The position numbers were made by a program, and so were the translations under genes. Under the pieces are notes generated by a model. That model searched no databases, had not been told where the DNA came from, and worked only from the letters and a program-made list of their open reading frames with translations. DNA of 64,000 nt from Micromonospora qiuiae (lineage in GTDB: Bacteria > Actinomycetota > Actinomycetes > Mycobacteriales > Micromonosporaceae): contig NZ_BOPC01000002.1 in the NCBI RefSeq assembly GCF_016863555.1, positions 56,873 to 120,872 on the forward strand, read 5' to 3'. Shown one piece after another: positions 29,189 to 37,694 of the stretch (position 1 is its first letter; the number at the start of each line of letters is the position of its first letter).

Positions 29189-29324
29189 GTCAGCAGAAGT
29201 CTCTCATCGAGTGAGGCCGACCAGCGTGGCCAAGCCGGCGGGTGCCGGATGACCCGCCATGGTGGGATGATAGGTCGATCGATCGAGAGGGCGCTGCTGA
29301 CCGGTCGCGAGGAGAGTCGAGTCG

Positions 29325-30203
29325 ATGGATCTTGGCAAGCTGTGGTCCGACCTGACGACGGAACTGCTGGGCGTGCTCACGGCTTACCGGTCCCGGGTGG
29401 CCGCGTTGGATGTGCGGGAGAAAGCCGACCACACGCTGCTCACCGAGGCCGACCTCGCGATCGAAGAGATGATTATCAACCGGATCCGGGCCGTGGACCC
29501 CGCTGCTCGGGTGCTGGCGGAAGAGTCGGGCAGCGGCACCTGGCGGCCCGGTCTGGATGAGGAACCCGAGCGGATCTGGGTGATCGACCCGATCGACGGC
29601 ACGGCCGAGTTCGTCAATCCGCGCAGCGCCGAGTTCTGCTCCGTCGTCTGCCTGCTGGAGCGACGGGAGCCCGTCGCCGCACTCATCGTCGCGCCCGAGT
29701 TGGGAGCCGACCGCACACCGATCGTGGTGGTCGCCTCCGGGGCTGATCACACGATCGCCGTCAATGGCAGACCGGCGGCGTACAACAATGAACCCTCTCG
29801 TGTCGCATCCCTGACCCGCAGCGCTCGTTCTGAAGCCCCGCCGCACGAGACCGCCATGGTCACTGCCGGCTACAACCTGAAGACGCGGACCACGTCACAG
29901 ACGTTGGACATGCTGCGTACCGCCCTGGACCTCACCGACTTCGCGGCCGACACACCCCGTTTCGACCTTTTCTACCGTCCTCGACAAAAGGTCTGGGACG
30001 GTCTCGCGGGGTTGTGCCTCGGTGAAATCGTCGGTCTAATGTCCGCAAACGTGAATGGGGCCCGGCACCTGCCCGTGTCCATGGAAACACTCGCCCAGCC
30101 AGAGCCGACTTTCGCCAGCACCGTGATGGGTCGCCCGGAGGCCGTCAAGTGGTTCGTGGAGCTAGCCCGGGACTCCCACACCGGAACACCGAAGTCCTCG
30201 TAG
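29325..30203 (+). CDS. Inositol monophosphatase family protein
   Basis: A 292-residue Mg-dependent phosphatase of the IMPase/FIG superfamily. It shows the metal-binding motifs LTEADLAIEEMI, LAEESGSGTW and IDPIDGTAEFVNPRSAEF; the second WDGLAGLCL motif near residue 228 replaces the usual WDxAAG. Substrates of relatives include inositol phosphate, histidinol phosphate and PAP; the substrate here is undetermined. The start ATG at 29325 has GAGGAGAG upstream. Its 3' end overlaps the next frame by about 55 bases, which suggests an operon. Confidence 0.85.
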   Translation: MDLGKLWSDLTTELLGVLTAYRSRVAALDVREKADHTLLTEADLAIEEMIINRIRAVDPAARVLAEESGSGTWRPGLDEEPERIWVIDPIDGTAEFVNPRSAEFCSVVCLLERREPVAALIVAPELGADRTPIVVVASGADHTIAVNGRPAAYNNEPSRVASLTRSARSEAPPHETAMVTAGYNLKTRTTSQTLDMLRTALDLTDFAADTPRFDLFYRPRQKVWDGLAGLCLGEIVGLMSANVNGARHLPVSMETLAQPEPTFASTVMGRPEAVKWFVELARDSHTGTPKSS

Positions 30204-31430
30204 ACGTCACGTCGATCATCAGTGCCGAGGATTTCGTCGTTGCGCAGAACCGCGCTACTCGGCCAGACGATCCGTTCGCCCGCCAAGCGTTTGTCGAGCT
30301 GATCCAGTCCCTGATCTTCATGGAACGGGTGTGGATAGCCCATCCGGTGCTCGCCCACCCCTCGGTCGCCGACTTCGGCGGCAAGCCGTATCTCCTTCGC
30401 GCGTTGGCCGGTGCGGGCCTACTGCATCCGTTGCAGTTGGATGCCGGCGAGACGAGCCGGGTGCGGGCCGCGGAAGAGGCGGCACTACACGAATTGCAGA
30501 GCTGGCGGGGTCACAAGGTCCTCGGACAGTTCATCGGGCAGGCCGTCGCCTGCGACGACGTCCTACCTGATCAACGCAACTCGCTGTCGAAACGCATTCA
30601 CGGCTGGTGTGCCTTTCAGGCGGCCAACGTACGCGTTGCGGGGCATCACGCGGATCGCATCGCCACCCCTGACGGGGTCGAAGATGACCCATTCGGCGCT
30701 TGGGCGCGAGCGGCCTCGATCGTGCTACGTGGCCCACTGCAATCCATGGCGCCCCCTGGCGAGGAGGTCTACGTTGCGGCGATCCTGGCGCGTGGACTGA
30801 AGTATCAGGCACGAGCGGATGCCACCCGCCTCTCCTACCAGGCCCACCCCGTCCGGCGCGATTTCCTGCTGACCTTCGACCTCTCCACAGAGGGCGCGAC
30901 CGAGACAGTGGTGCTCGACGTCATCAGGGCCATCCGGGGCATCCATGAGTCCCTCGTCACAGCTGCCGATGACAGCGACACGCACCGGGTACAGCTTCTC
31001 GAACTCGAACTGCCGCTGCTCGGTGGCCGGCTCTGGCAGGCAGGCGAAACCGGCCGGATGGGCGAACGCGACTGGGTAGACCTGGTTGTCGCCCGCATCG
31101 CCGAGTACCGCGACAAGGCCGCCGACCTGCGCGCCGCCGTTGCCCGCTGCGTCACCGACGAGGACTACCTCCGTCTCGCCCGCGACATCAACGGGGCGAA
31201 ACGGCAACTGCTGGAACGACTCGGGCTGCGCAAGGTCGCCCTCTCGCCGGTGGAGCAGGAACTGGTCAACGGGGTGGCCTCGGTGACCGAGTCGGTGCCC
31301 GGCGTACCCAAGGTCGCCGGCATGTGGATCGGAGCACGAGCGATCGGCAAACAGGTCTCCCACGGGCACGCCGGTCCAGCGATTCCTCTACAAGGAGTTC
31401 TACCGCGCCTGGAAACGCGCCGGCCGCTGA
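30149..31430 (+). CDS. Conserved hypothetical protein, frameshifted near its C-terminus
   Basis: I do not recognise the family. The first 400 residues read well (TSIISAEDFVVAQNRATRPDDPF, VEVI-like helical segments, a long C-terminal helix pair with VARIAEYRDKAADLRAAVARCV). At a CCC run (31359-31361) the frame changes: dropping one C continues TGTPVQRFLYKEFYRAWKRAGR and stops at 31430. Uncorrected, the frame runs to 32059 as Arg/Gly-rich antisense-like sequence over the next gene. The GTG at 30149 is a guess; the gene overlaps the phosphatase gene. Its end product may be slightly altered or non-functional. Confidence 0.6.
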
Positions 31431-31526
31431 ATCGAGCGCACTCGCGCCGATCCGGGACGCGGCCACGCCAGGCCCTCGGCGACAATCTGGTCGCCGCGCG
31501 GGAGAGGGTCGTGCGATCGTGGCCCG

Positions 31527-32138
31527 ATGTCTCAACCGGTCCTGCGTACCGCTCTGTTGCTGGTCCCGCTCGCCGATCGGCACCTCGATCTGGAGGTCCA
31601 ACTGGACTCCGACCCGGAGGTGCTGCGATACCTCTACGGCCGGGCCCGCACCAGGGACGAGGTGGTCGTCTCGCATGCGAACCGGATCGCGCTGGCCGGC
31701 AAGGTGGACGGCCTGGGCTACTGGATGGCGTTCGGCACCGACGCCGGGGTGCGCGGCTCGACACCCCCGGCGACCGAGGAGGACGGCGAGTTCGTCGGGC
31801 TGATGATGCTTCCGCCGGCACATGGCCCCGACCAGCCGGACGACCCGAGCGTCGCCGAGCTGGGTTACCGGCTCCTCCGGCGGCACTGGCGCAAGGGCCT
31901 GGCCAGCGAAGCTTCCCGGGAACTGCTGCGGCACGCCTTCGACACGGTCGGCCAGCGCCGGGTCATCGCGCAGACCATGGCCGTGAACATCGGATCCCGC
32001 CGGGTGATGGAGTCCGTCGGCCTGCGTTACGCCCGCACCTTCCACCCGTCCTGGGATGATCCGCTACCCGGAACGGAACACGGTGAGGTCGAGTACGCGA
32101 TGACCCGAGAAGAGTGGCAGACCCTCCGGCACGGGTGA
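31527..32138 (+). CDS. RimJ/RimL-type GNAT acetyltransferase
   Basis: A 203-residue acetyl-CoA-dependent N-acetyltransferase. The N-terminal RTALLLVPLADRHLDLEVQLDSDPEVLRYLYG, the strand ELGYRLLRRHWRKGLASEASRELLRHAF with the R/Q-x-x-G-x-A acetyl-CoA loop, and VIAQTMAVNIGSRRVMESVGLRYARTF are the usual RimJ/L landmarks. It could acetylate an N-terminal amine or a small-molecule amine; nothing nearby tells which. Confidence 0.87.
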   Translation: MSQPVLRTALLLVPLADRHLDLEVQLDSDPEVLRYLYGRARTRDEVVVSHANRIALAGKVDGLGYWMAFGTDAGVRGSTPPATEEDGEFVGLMMLPPAHGPDQPDDPSVAELGYRLLRRHWRKGLASEASRELLRHAFDTVGQRRVIAQTMAVNIGSRRVMESVGLRYARTFHPSWDDPLPGTEHGEVEYAMTREEWQTLRHG

Positions 32139-32179
32139 GCACGGCAGCCCGCCGGCAGCACCGCTGACCCGTCACCGTC

Positions 32180-33079
32180 CTACCGTGCATGCGCGGGGTG
32201 GGCGGCGTCCCGCAACGCGGCGACCGCCATCCGCGCCGCCGGTGTGTGCTCGACCGCGTCGTGCACCACCACATGGATCGACCGGGTCGGCGTCGGGCGG
32301 ACCAGTCTGACGCGTGTCACGCCATCCGGCACATCTGCCGCGCCGAGCGCAGGGAGCACCGTGAGGCCGATGCCGGCGGCGACGAAGGCGAGCGCCGTCC
32401 GATAGTCGTGCGCCTCGACGCGGAAGGCCGGGCTGAAACCGGCGGCGGTGCAGGCTTCGAGGAGGTTGGCGCGGCACCAGCCGCGGGCGATGTCGTTGTC
32501 GATCCAGCGCTCGTCGGCGAGGTCGGCCAGGTCCGTCTCCTGCTGGTCGGCGAGGCGGTGCCCGGCCGGCACCACGGCGACGTACGGGTCGTCGAGGAGG
32601 TGGTGGGCGGTGAAGCCCGATCCGGGGTCGAAGCCGCTGCCCGCCACGACCACCTGGACGTCGGCGCGTTCCTCCCGGCTGTCCGGGATGTGTTCGCGCA
32701 GTTGCAGGTCGAGCCGCACGCCGGGGAGTTCGGTGAGGATGCGTCGCACCACGAGCGGCATCCACGCCGCACCCACCGACGCGAAGTACGCGATGGACAG
32801 TGCGCCGGTACGGCCGGTGCGCAGGTCCGCGATGAGCGATTCGGCCGCACCGACCCGGGCGAGCACCCGATCAGCTTCGGCGGCGAGAGCGTGCCCGGCG
32901 GCTGTGGGCCGCAGGCCCCGCCCCGCTCGGGCGAGGAGGGTGAGGCCCGTCTCGCGCTGTAACGCGGTGAGGTGCTGACTGACGGCGGAGGGGGTGTAGC
33001 CGAGGTTGGCGGCGGCGGCCTGGACCGACCCGGACGCCACGACGGAACGGAAGACCCGAAGGCGGTGAACGTCGAGCAC
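32180..33079 (-). CDS. LysR-family transcriptional regulator
   Basis: A 299-residue LysR regulator. The winged helix reads VHRLRVFRSVVASGSVQAAAANLGYTPSAVSQHLTALQRETGLTLLARAGRG, and the effector domain begins LSIAYFASVGAAWMPLVVRRIL. The GTG at 33079 is chosen because LDVHRLRVF is the usual N-terminus. It diverges from a DMT-family exporter, and a perfect GACTG-AA-CAGTC palindrome lies in the 81 bases between their starts, so it probably controls the exporter and itself. The ligand is likely the exported compound. Confidence 0.9.
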   Translation of the reverse strand: MLDVHRLRVFRSVVASGSVQAAAANLGYTPSAVSQHLTALQRETGLTLLARAGRGLRPTAAGHALAAEADRVLARVGAAESLIADLRTGRTGALSIAYFASVGAAWMPLVVRRILTELPGVRLDLQLREHIPDSREERADVQVVVAGSGFDPGSGFTAHHLLDDPYVAVVPAGHRLADQQETDLADLADERWIDNDIARGWCRANLLEACTAAGFSPAFRVEAHDYRTALAFVAAGIGLTVLPALGAADVPDGVTRVRLVRPTPTRSIHVVVHDAVEHTPAARMAVAALRDAAHPAHAR

Positions 33080-33097
33080 GGCACAACGATAAAGCCT

Positions 33098-33109
33098 GAC
33101 TGAACAGTC
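33098..33109. promoter_or_regulatory. Putative LysR operator before the DMT exporter
   Basis: GACTG-AA-CAGTC is a perfect inverted repeat midway between the divergent LysR (33079) and exporter (33161) starts, the expected location of a shared operator. Confidence 0.55.
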
Positions 33110-33160
33110 GTGAAGAAACAATCACTGGTGCTGAACGATCGGTCTGCCGAGAATCACCCC

Positions 33161-34174
33161 ATGAGCAGTCCGTCGATCACCGGGCCCACCGCCCCGACCA
33201 GGGCCCTCCGGGAGGACACCGTCACCGCGGCGTACGCCCGGGGCGAGGAGGAGCGGCCTCGGTCCTGGCCGATTGTCGCCGCCGCCGCGACCACGGTCCT
33301 CCTGTGGGCCTCCGCGTTCGTCGGCATCCGTTTCGCCGGGCACGACTATTCCCCCGGCGCCATGGCGCTGGGGCGCATGGTGACGGCCTCCGCCGCGCTG
33401 AGCGTGTTCGTCGCGTTCACCGCCGGCCTCCGGCGGGCCCGAGCGCCGCACGCCCTGCGAAGGCACGGCGATTTGATGCCCCGCCGGGCGGCCCTGCCTC
33501 GCGGCGGAACGCTGGGACTGGTCGTGCTCTGGGGCGTGGCCTGGTTCGGCGGGTACAACCTGGCGCTCAACGCCGCCGAGCGGCTGGTCGACGCCGGGAC
33601 GGCGGCGCTACTCGTGGCGGTCGCACCCATCCTCGTCGCGGTGGCCGCAGTTGTCGTCCTGGGCGAGCGGCTCACCGGTCGGCTCGGTGTCGGGGTGGCG
33701 GTCGCCTTCCTGGGCGTGGCGCTGATCGCGGCAGGTGGTTTCACCGGGCACGCCGACAGGCTCGGCGTCGCGCTGGCGGTGGTGTCCGCGATGCTGTACG
33801 CCTTCGCCGTACTCCTTCAGAAACGCCTCCTGACGCGGATCGACGCCGTGCCGATGACCTGGCTCGGCGCGCTGGCCGGGACGGCGGCCCTGCTGCCGTT
33901 CGCCCCCACGCTGCTGAAAGAACTCGCCGCGGCCCCGCTGCCAGCCACCCTGGGCGTGCTGTTCCTGGGCGTATTCCCGACCGCCATCGGCTTCCTCACC
34001 TGGGGTTACGTGCTGTCCCGCTGGACGGCCGGCCGCACCACCGCCGCCACCTACCTGGTCCCGCCGGTGACCGTCCTGCTGTCCTGGGCGCTGCTGGGCG
34101 AGGTGCCGGCACCGCTGGCCCTGCTGGGCGGCGCGCTCTGCCTGACCGGCGTGGTGCTCGCGACGCGCCGCTGA
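33161..34174 (+). CDS. EamA-family drug/metabolite exporter (DMT superfamily)
   Basis: A 337-residue membrane protein with ten helices arranged as two EamA repeats: WPIVAAAATTVLLWASAFVGIRFA opens the first, GVALAVVSAMLYAFAVLLQKRLL the second, and VFPTAIGFLTWGYVLSR..TYLVPPVTVLLSWALLGEVP closes it. Members export amino acids, cofactors or small toxic metabolites. A charged loop of about 25 residues separates helices 2 and 3. The ATG at 33161 is favoured; a GTG at 33110 would overlap the operator. It is divergent from its likely LysR regulator. Confidence 0.88.
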   Translation: MSSPSITGPTAPTRALREDTVTAAYARGEEERPRSWPIVAAAATTVLLWASAFVGIRFAGHDYSPGAMALGRMVTASAALSVFVAFTAGLRRARAPHALRRHGDLMPRRAALPRGGTLGLVVLWGVAWFGGYNLALNAAERLVDAGTAALLVAVAPILVAVAAVVVLGERLTGRLGVGVAVAFLGVALIAAGGFTGHADRLGVALAVVSAMLYAFAVLLQKRLLTRIDAVPMTWLGALAGTAALLPFAPTLLKELAAAPLPATLGVLFLGVFPTAIGFLTWGYVLSRWTAGRTTAATYLVPPVTVLLSWALLGEVPAPLALLGGALCLTGVVLATRR

Positions 34175-34182
34175 CGGGGTCA

Positions 34183-34323
34183 GCGGGTGAGGCCGACGAG
34201 GGTGGCCAGGCGGGCCACGCCGGGCGGTACAGGTCGACCCCGGCAAGCTCGCCGAGGAGGCGCCCGCGCGGCGTCCACCAGGTAGGCACCCCGATACTCG
34301 GCCGGCAGCCGCCGCCACCCGTC
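34183..34323 (-). pseudogene. Deleted copy of the 3' end of the XRE regulator gene at 37695
   Basis: Bases 34183-34260 match 37699-37776 closely, and 34261-34323 match 37875-37937 without a difference over 63 bases; the 98 bases between are deleted. The encoded pieces are the last codons of the XRE/TPR-like protein (ARLATLVGLTR) and its YRGAYLVDAARA segment. It is not expressed as a protein. Confidence 0.85.
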
Positions 34324-34343
34324 ATTGGCTGGCATCAGCCAAT
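34324..34343. repeat. Perfect short hairpin at the remnant border
   Basis: ATTGGCTG-GCAT-CAGCCAAT begins at the exact base where the match to the XRE gene stops. It could be a terminator for the exporter gene, an operator, or a trace of the recombination. Confidence 0.5.
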
Positions 34344-34490
34344 CGGGGCCACAAGTTGGACGCTACCCCGCCCGTTGCCGTTAGGAGTCGCGTGAGCAAC
34401 GCCAAAGTTCGAGCAGCCCCGTCAAGAACCGACGTCTATCGTCTATCTGCCTAGGAGGAGACGGAAGCACCGGCTAGAAGGGATGGGCAA

Positions 34491-35105
34491 ATGAGCGACG
34501 ACCACGAGGCCGCAGGCGCCATAAGCTTCATTTTCGAAGCAGGCGTACTCAAGCGCGCAGCCCGCACCGGCTGGTGGTTCGCCGGTGTCAAGCACCCCGA
34601 GTCGATCGCCGAGCACTCGTTCCGCACCGCGCTCATCGGCATGATGCTCGCCGCTATGGAAGGCGCAGACCCTGCCCGGGTGTCCATGCTCTGCGTCCTG
34701 CACGACACCCAGGAAACCCGAATCACCGACATCCCGCACATCGCCAAGCGCTACCTCACCGCCGTCCCCAACACCACGGTCACCGCCGATCAGGTCGCCG
34801 CCTGCCCATCCGCCGTGGCCGACGTCATCACCGCCGCCGTCGTCGAGTACGAGGCCGGCGAAAGCCTCGAAGCCATCGTGGCCCGCGACGCCGACAAGCT
34901 CGAATGCCTCGTCCAAGCCGTCGAATACCGCCACCAGGGCATCGACAACGTCCAACGCTGGATCGACAGCTCCCGCGCCGCCCTCAAGACCGCATCCGCC
35001 CAACGCCTCGCCGACGCCGCCCTCACCGGACAACCCCTCGCCTGGCTCACCCCTGCAAGTTCCGCCGGTCCCGCTCGGTCACGCGGGGAAGTAAATCAAC
35101 GGTAG
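34491..35105 (+). CDS. HD-domain phosphohydrolase (YfbR/HDDC2-like)
   Basis: A 204-residue metal-dependent phosphohydrolase. The HD ligands are visible as HPESIAEHSFRTALIG, MLCVLHDTQETRITDIPH and the late aspartate in VARDADKLECLVQAVEY. This spacing fits the 5'-deoxynucleotidase YfbR/HDDC2 group, which dephosphorylates dNMPs. The ATG at 34491 has GAAGGGA upstream. The last 27 bases overlap the convergent PIN toxin gene. In defence islands HD nucleotidases can deplete dNTPs, but nothing here proves that role. Confidence 0.85.
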   Translation: MSDDHEAAGAISFIFEAGVLKRAARTGWWFAGVKHPESIAEHSFRTALIGMMLAAMEGADPARVSMLCVLHDTQETRITDIPHIAKRYLTAVPNTTVTADQVAACPSAVADVITAAVVEYEAGESLEAIVARDADKLECLVQAVEYRHQGIDNVQRWIDSSRAALKTASAQRLADAALTGQPLAWLTPASSAGPARSRGEVNQR

Positions 35106-35483
35106 GTAGCCGTCGTCGCCGTACGCCTTGAGGTCGCTGGTGAGCAGAGATGCCTCGTGTTCCAAGGCGGCCAGCAGGGCGGCGGCGCAGTCGAGGCGGC
35201 CGGTCATGTCCCGCCAGTGCGACAGTTCCAGCCAGTCGTCACCCCGGGTCGACAGCATGGCACACGCTTCGCGCTCGAAGAGGGCCTTCAGGAGCGCCCG
35301 CTCGGTGGTGTCGGTGGTGGTCGCGAGGGTCTCGGCCGCGACGACGGACGGTATGCCGAACCGCACGCCGTCCTCGGTGACCTCGTGGATCGGCTCGGCG
35401 ACGTGCATCGAGCCGGCGACGTAGGCACGAAGCGCGGACCGGTCGAGGATGAGCCGCACCGGCGGCTCGTCGCGTTCACTCAT
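35079..35483 (-). CDS. VapC-like PIN-domain toxin
   Basis: A 134-residue PIN-type ribonuclease candidate. It opens VRLILDRSALRAYV (first acidic residue), has IPSVVAAETLATT with the middle glutamate, and ends RLDCAAALLAALEHEASLLTSDLKAYGD, with the C-terminal acidic cluster. Such toxins cleave RNA unless bound by antitoxin. It starts inside the stop of the upstream antitoxin gene (ATGA overlap), the usual antitoxin-first order, and converges on the HD gene with a 27-base overlap. Confidence 0.8.
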   Translation of the reverse strand: MSERDEPPVRLILDRSALRAYVAGSMHVAEPIHEVTEDGVRFGIPSVVAAETLATTTDTTERALLKALFEREACAMLSTRGDDWLELSHWRDMTGRLDCAAALLAALEHEASLLTSDLKAYGDDGYLPLIYFPA

Positions 35484-35788
35484 GCGGCCGATGGACGCGC
35501 GGAGGTGATGCCCTTGTCACGCGCTCCTTGGCGGGCACGTTCCCGGACGGCGGCCCGCCGTTCCGGGGTCCACTCGGCTTCCACGGCGGCGCGACGGGCA
35601 CGGGCGCGGGCCACCCCCTCGGGGGTGACCGTGATGCCGAATTCCTCGTGCATGGTGGTGAGGTTTTCAAGCCGCATGCGGGCGCGGACGGTGTCGACGA
35701 GGAAGGCGCTGGTGTTGCTCTCCCGTTCCAGCCGTTCGGCCACATCCTCGGGCACGGAGATCGACAGCTTACGGAACCGCTCGGTCAT
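35480..35788 (-). CDS. Antitoxin of the PIN toxin-antitoxin pair
   Basis: A 102-residue protein beginning MTERFRKLSISVPEDVAERLERESNTSAFLVDTVRARMR, a ribbon-helix-helix-like DNA-binding head (KLSISVPEDV) typical of VapB/CopG-type antitoxins. The Arg/Glu-rich tail (EWTPERRAAVRERARQGARDK) would bind the toxin. The ATG at 35788 is chosen over a longer frame. It overlaps the toxin start by four bases. Confidence 0.75.
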   Translation of the reverse strand: MTERFRKLSISVPEDVAERLERESNTSAFLVDTVRARMRLENLTTMHEEFGITVTPEGVARARARRAAVEAEWTPERRAAVRERARQGARDKGITSARPSAA

Positions 35789-35923
35789 ACCAGGATAGTA
35801 ACTCGGTATGACCCGGCCGCCCTGCCAACACACGCCGTAGCGAATGAACCTGAAATGCGTTACGGGCCGCTGCGTTGGCCCGTGGAGGCCCTTTCGCGCC
35901 GATCAGCCGAGAACACCGCACGT

Positions 35924-35971
35924 CTAGAGCGCCACGATCGCCGCTGTCTCCGCCGGCAACTCGATGCGGTC
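35924..35971 (-). pseudogene. Tail fragment of a treZ homologue
   Basis: The leftward frame reads DRIELPAETAAIVAL then TAG, identical over 15 residues to the end of the intact treZ at 42092. The DNA differs at about eight silent positions, so it comes from a diverged homologue, not a recent copy. Nothing of the rest of treZ is present. Confidence 0.75.
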
Positions 35972-35973
35972 CC

Positions 35974-36013
35974 GCCCGCCGGGCCGGGGTGGGTGCGCTC
36001 CGGCCCGGCGGGC
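35974..36013. terminator. Hairpin terminator of the hydrolase gene
   Basis: Perfect 13-base arms (GCCCGCCGGGCCG / CGGCCCGGCGGGC) and a 14-base loop, eight bases beyond the stop codon of the leftward hydrolase gene (36022). Confidence 0.8.
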
Positions 36014-36021
36014 ACCAGGGC

Positions 36022-36930
36022 TCACTTGTGCTCGACGCGGTAGGCGCCGTCGCTGGCCGCGGCGCTTTCGGTAAGAGCTTTCCATGCCGTGCCGTCGAGG
36101 TCGAAGGTGTCGAAGAGATAGGCGGAGACCGCGTCGGCGACCAGGGCTACGCGGGCGGGATCCTCGTCGCTGGTCTCGGCGACCTGCTCGCCGGCGATTC
36201 CACCGAGGGTGTGTTCACCGTCGGTGATGGTGAACAGGCTCTTGGGCGCGGGGCTGAGGTGGTAGGCGTCGGTGAACCACTCCGGCCCGCGGGTGGACAA
36301 CGCCGACTGGTCCTTGCCTCCCGTGACGACGAGGGCCGGCGTGGTCATCGTGGAGTAGTCCGGCCGCATGAACGGCAGATGCTCCACCGCGAACGGGGTG
36401 AGCGAGTCGCCGGTGCCCGTCGCCGCGAGAAGCGACCCGGCCTTGACCGAGGGATGGGAGAAGTCCTCGCCTGGCGTGCCGTCGGCGTCGAGCACACGGG
36501 CGCCGAGGAGGGTGCCGACGCTCTGACCGCCCCAGGAGTGCCCGACAGCGGCGATGCGCTCCCGGTCGACACGGCCGGCCAACCCGGCCTGGGTGAGGAT
36601 GTCGTCGAGGTTGTCCAGGACGGCATGCAGGTCGGCGATCCGAACGCGCCAGATGATGCCGAATCGCGGGTCGTCGAACCCGAGGCCGTGGCGGCGGGAG
36701 TCGAGGTGGGTCGGCTGGACGACGACGAAGCCGGCGGCGGCCCACCGGTCGACGAGCGGCTCGTACCCGTCCATGGACCAGGCGTTGCCGTGGGAGAACA
36801 CGATCACTGGGAGGTCGTGGCCGGACACCGGGGCGGTGACCTTGACCGCCAGGTCGATGTCGCGGCCGGTGGTGGGCACGGGGACGGGCTTGATCGCCAT
36901 GATCTGCTGTGCGAGCTGGTGCAGGTGCAT
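36022..36930 (-). CDS. Alpha/beta hydrolase (chlorophyllase/PAF-acetylhydrolase-like)
   Basis: A 302-residue hydrolase with LPVIVFSHGNAWSMDGYEPLVDRWAAAGFVVVQPTH (oxyanion region), nucleophile elbow AAVGHSWGGQSVGTLLGAR, acid near LVVTGGKDQ and histidine in ITDGEHTLGG. These fit the chlorophyllase/dienelactone-hydrolase-like esterases. No signal peptide is seen. The ATG at 36930 has GAGGAAG about 11 bases upstream. It is divergent from a TetR gene, with two operator-like palindromes between them, so expression is probably induced by a ligand of that TetR protein. Confidence 0.86.
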   Translation of the reverse strand: MHLHQLAQQIMAIKPVPVPTTGRDIDLAVKVTAPVSGHDLPVIVFSHGNAWSMDGYEPLVDRWAAAGFVVVQPTHLDSRRHGLGFDDPRFGIIWRVRIADLHAVLDNLDDILTQAGLAGRVDRERIAAVGHSWGGQSVGTLLGARVLDADGTPGEDFSHPSVKAGSLLAATGTGDSLTPFAVEHLPFMRPDYSTMTTPALVVTGGKDQSALSTRGPEWFTDAYHLSPAPKSLFTITDGEHTLGGIAGEQVAETSDEDPARVALVADAVSAYLFDTFDLDGTAWKALTESAAASDGAYRVEHK

Positions 36931-36977
36931 GCTGTTGCTGCTTCCTCTGCGCTGGGGAGGGTGTCTGCCACAATCAG

Positions 36978-37018
36978 GCGGAACGCTGTTCCACAAACTT
37001 AGCGGAACACCGTTCCGC
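36978..37018. promoter_or_regulatory. Pair of TetR operator palindromes
   Basis: GCGGAAC-GCT-GTTCC (36978-36992) and the perfect GCGGAAC-ACC-GTTCCGC (37002-37018) share the same half-site and lie 24 bases centre to centre, about two helical turns. They sit between the divergent hydrolase and TetR starts. Confidence 0.8.
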
Positions 37019-37034
37019 CAGCAAGGGAGGAACT

Positions 37035-37604
37035 GTGACCGAATCGCCTGGGGCACGTGAGGCAGGCGTGCGCCGTAACCGCGAAGCACTTCTCGCCGCT
37101 GCCGCGGCCGTGTTCGTGGAGCAGGGAGTGCAGGCGCCCATCCGCGACATCGCCGGGCGGGCCGGGGTGGGCCTCGGCACGGTCTACCGCCACTTCCCGA
37201 ACCGCGCCGAGCTGGTCATCGCGGTGTACCGCCATCAGATCGAGGAGTGTGTGGCGCTGGCGTCGGCGCTGCAGCGGGAAAGCATCGCGCCCGGTGAGGC
37301 GCTGACGCGCTGGATCGGGGCGTTCGTGGAGTTCCTGGTGACCAAGCACGGGCTCGGCGTCGCCCTGCAGTCGGAGGACCCGAGCCTGATCACGCTGCAT
37401 GCGCTGATGCTCGAGAAGCTCGTCCCGGCATGCGCGTCGCTGATTGCCGCAGGCGTGTCCGCAGGCGAGATCGACCCCAGCGTGACCGCGTACACCCTCA
37501 TGCGTGCCGTGGGGAATCTGTGCATCCTCGGCCCGGGTTACGAGCGGGCCCACGCGCAGGACATGGTGGCCCGCCTGCTCGTCGGATGTCGCAGCGCCCG
37601 GTGA
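37035..37604 (+). CDS. TetR-family repressor
   Basis: A 189-residue TetR regulator. The N-terminal helix-turn-helix is ALLAAAAAVFVEQGVQAPIRDIAGRAGVGLGTVYRHFPNRAELVIAVY; the rest is an all-helical ligand-binding domain with the SBP56-type ending ARLLVGCR. The GTG at 37035 has GGGAGGA six bases upstream. The twin GGAAC-GTTCC palindromes immediately upstream suggest autoregulation and repression of the divergent hydrolase. Confidence 0.92.
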   Translation: MTESPGAREAGVRRNREALLAAAAAVFVEQGVQAPIRDIAGRAGVGLGTVYRHFPNRAELVIAVYRHQIEECVALASALQRESIAPGEALTRWIGAFVEFLVTKHGLGVALQSEDPSLITLHALMLEKLVPACASLIAAGVSAGEIDPSVTAYTLMRAVGNLCILGPGYERAHAQDMVARLLVGCRSAR

Positions 37605-37611
37605 TGCCCCA

Positions 37612-37674
37612 TGATCGTTGACGGCGGAGCGACTCAACACGCTGAGAGAAAGGCAGCCGAAACGTCAACGATCA
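37612..37674. repeat. Inverted repeat after the TetR gene
   Basis: TGATCGTTGACG (37612-37623) and CGTCAACGATCA (37663-37674) are perfect 12-base arms 39 bases apart, between the convergent TetR and XRE genes. A terminator is possible, though the spacer is long. Confidence 0.55.
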
Positions 37675-37694
37675 GTGCGCGGGAGGATGCCGGG

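Noticed and set aside
31431..32059. Continuation of the 30149 gene to 32059
   Set aside because: After 31361 the frame is Arg/Gly/Pro-rich and overlaps the acetyltransferase; the shifted frame gives a far better ending.
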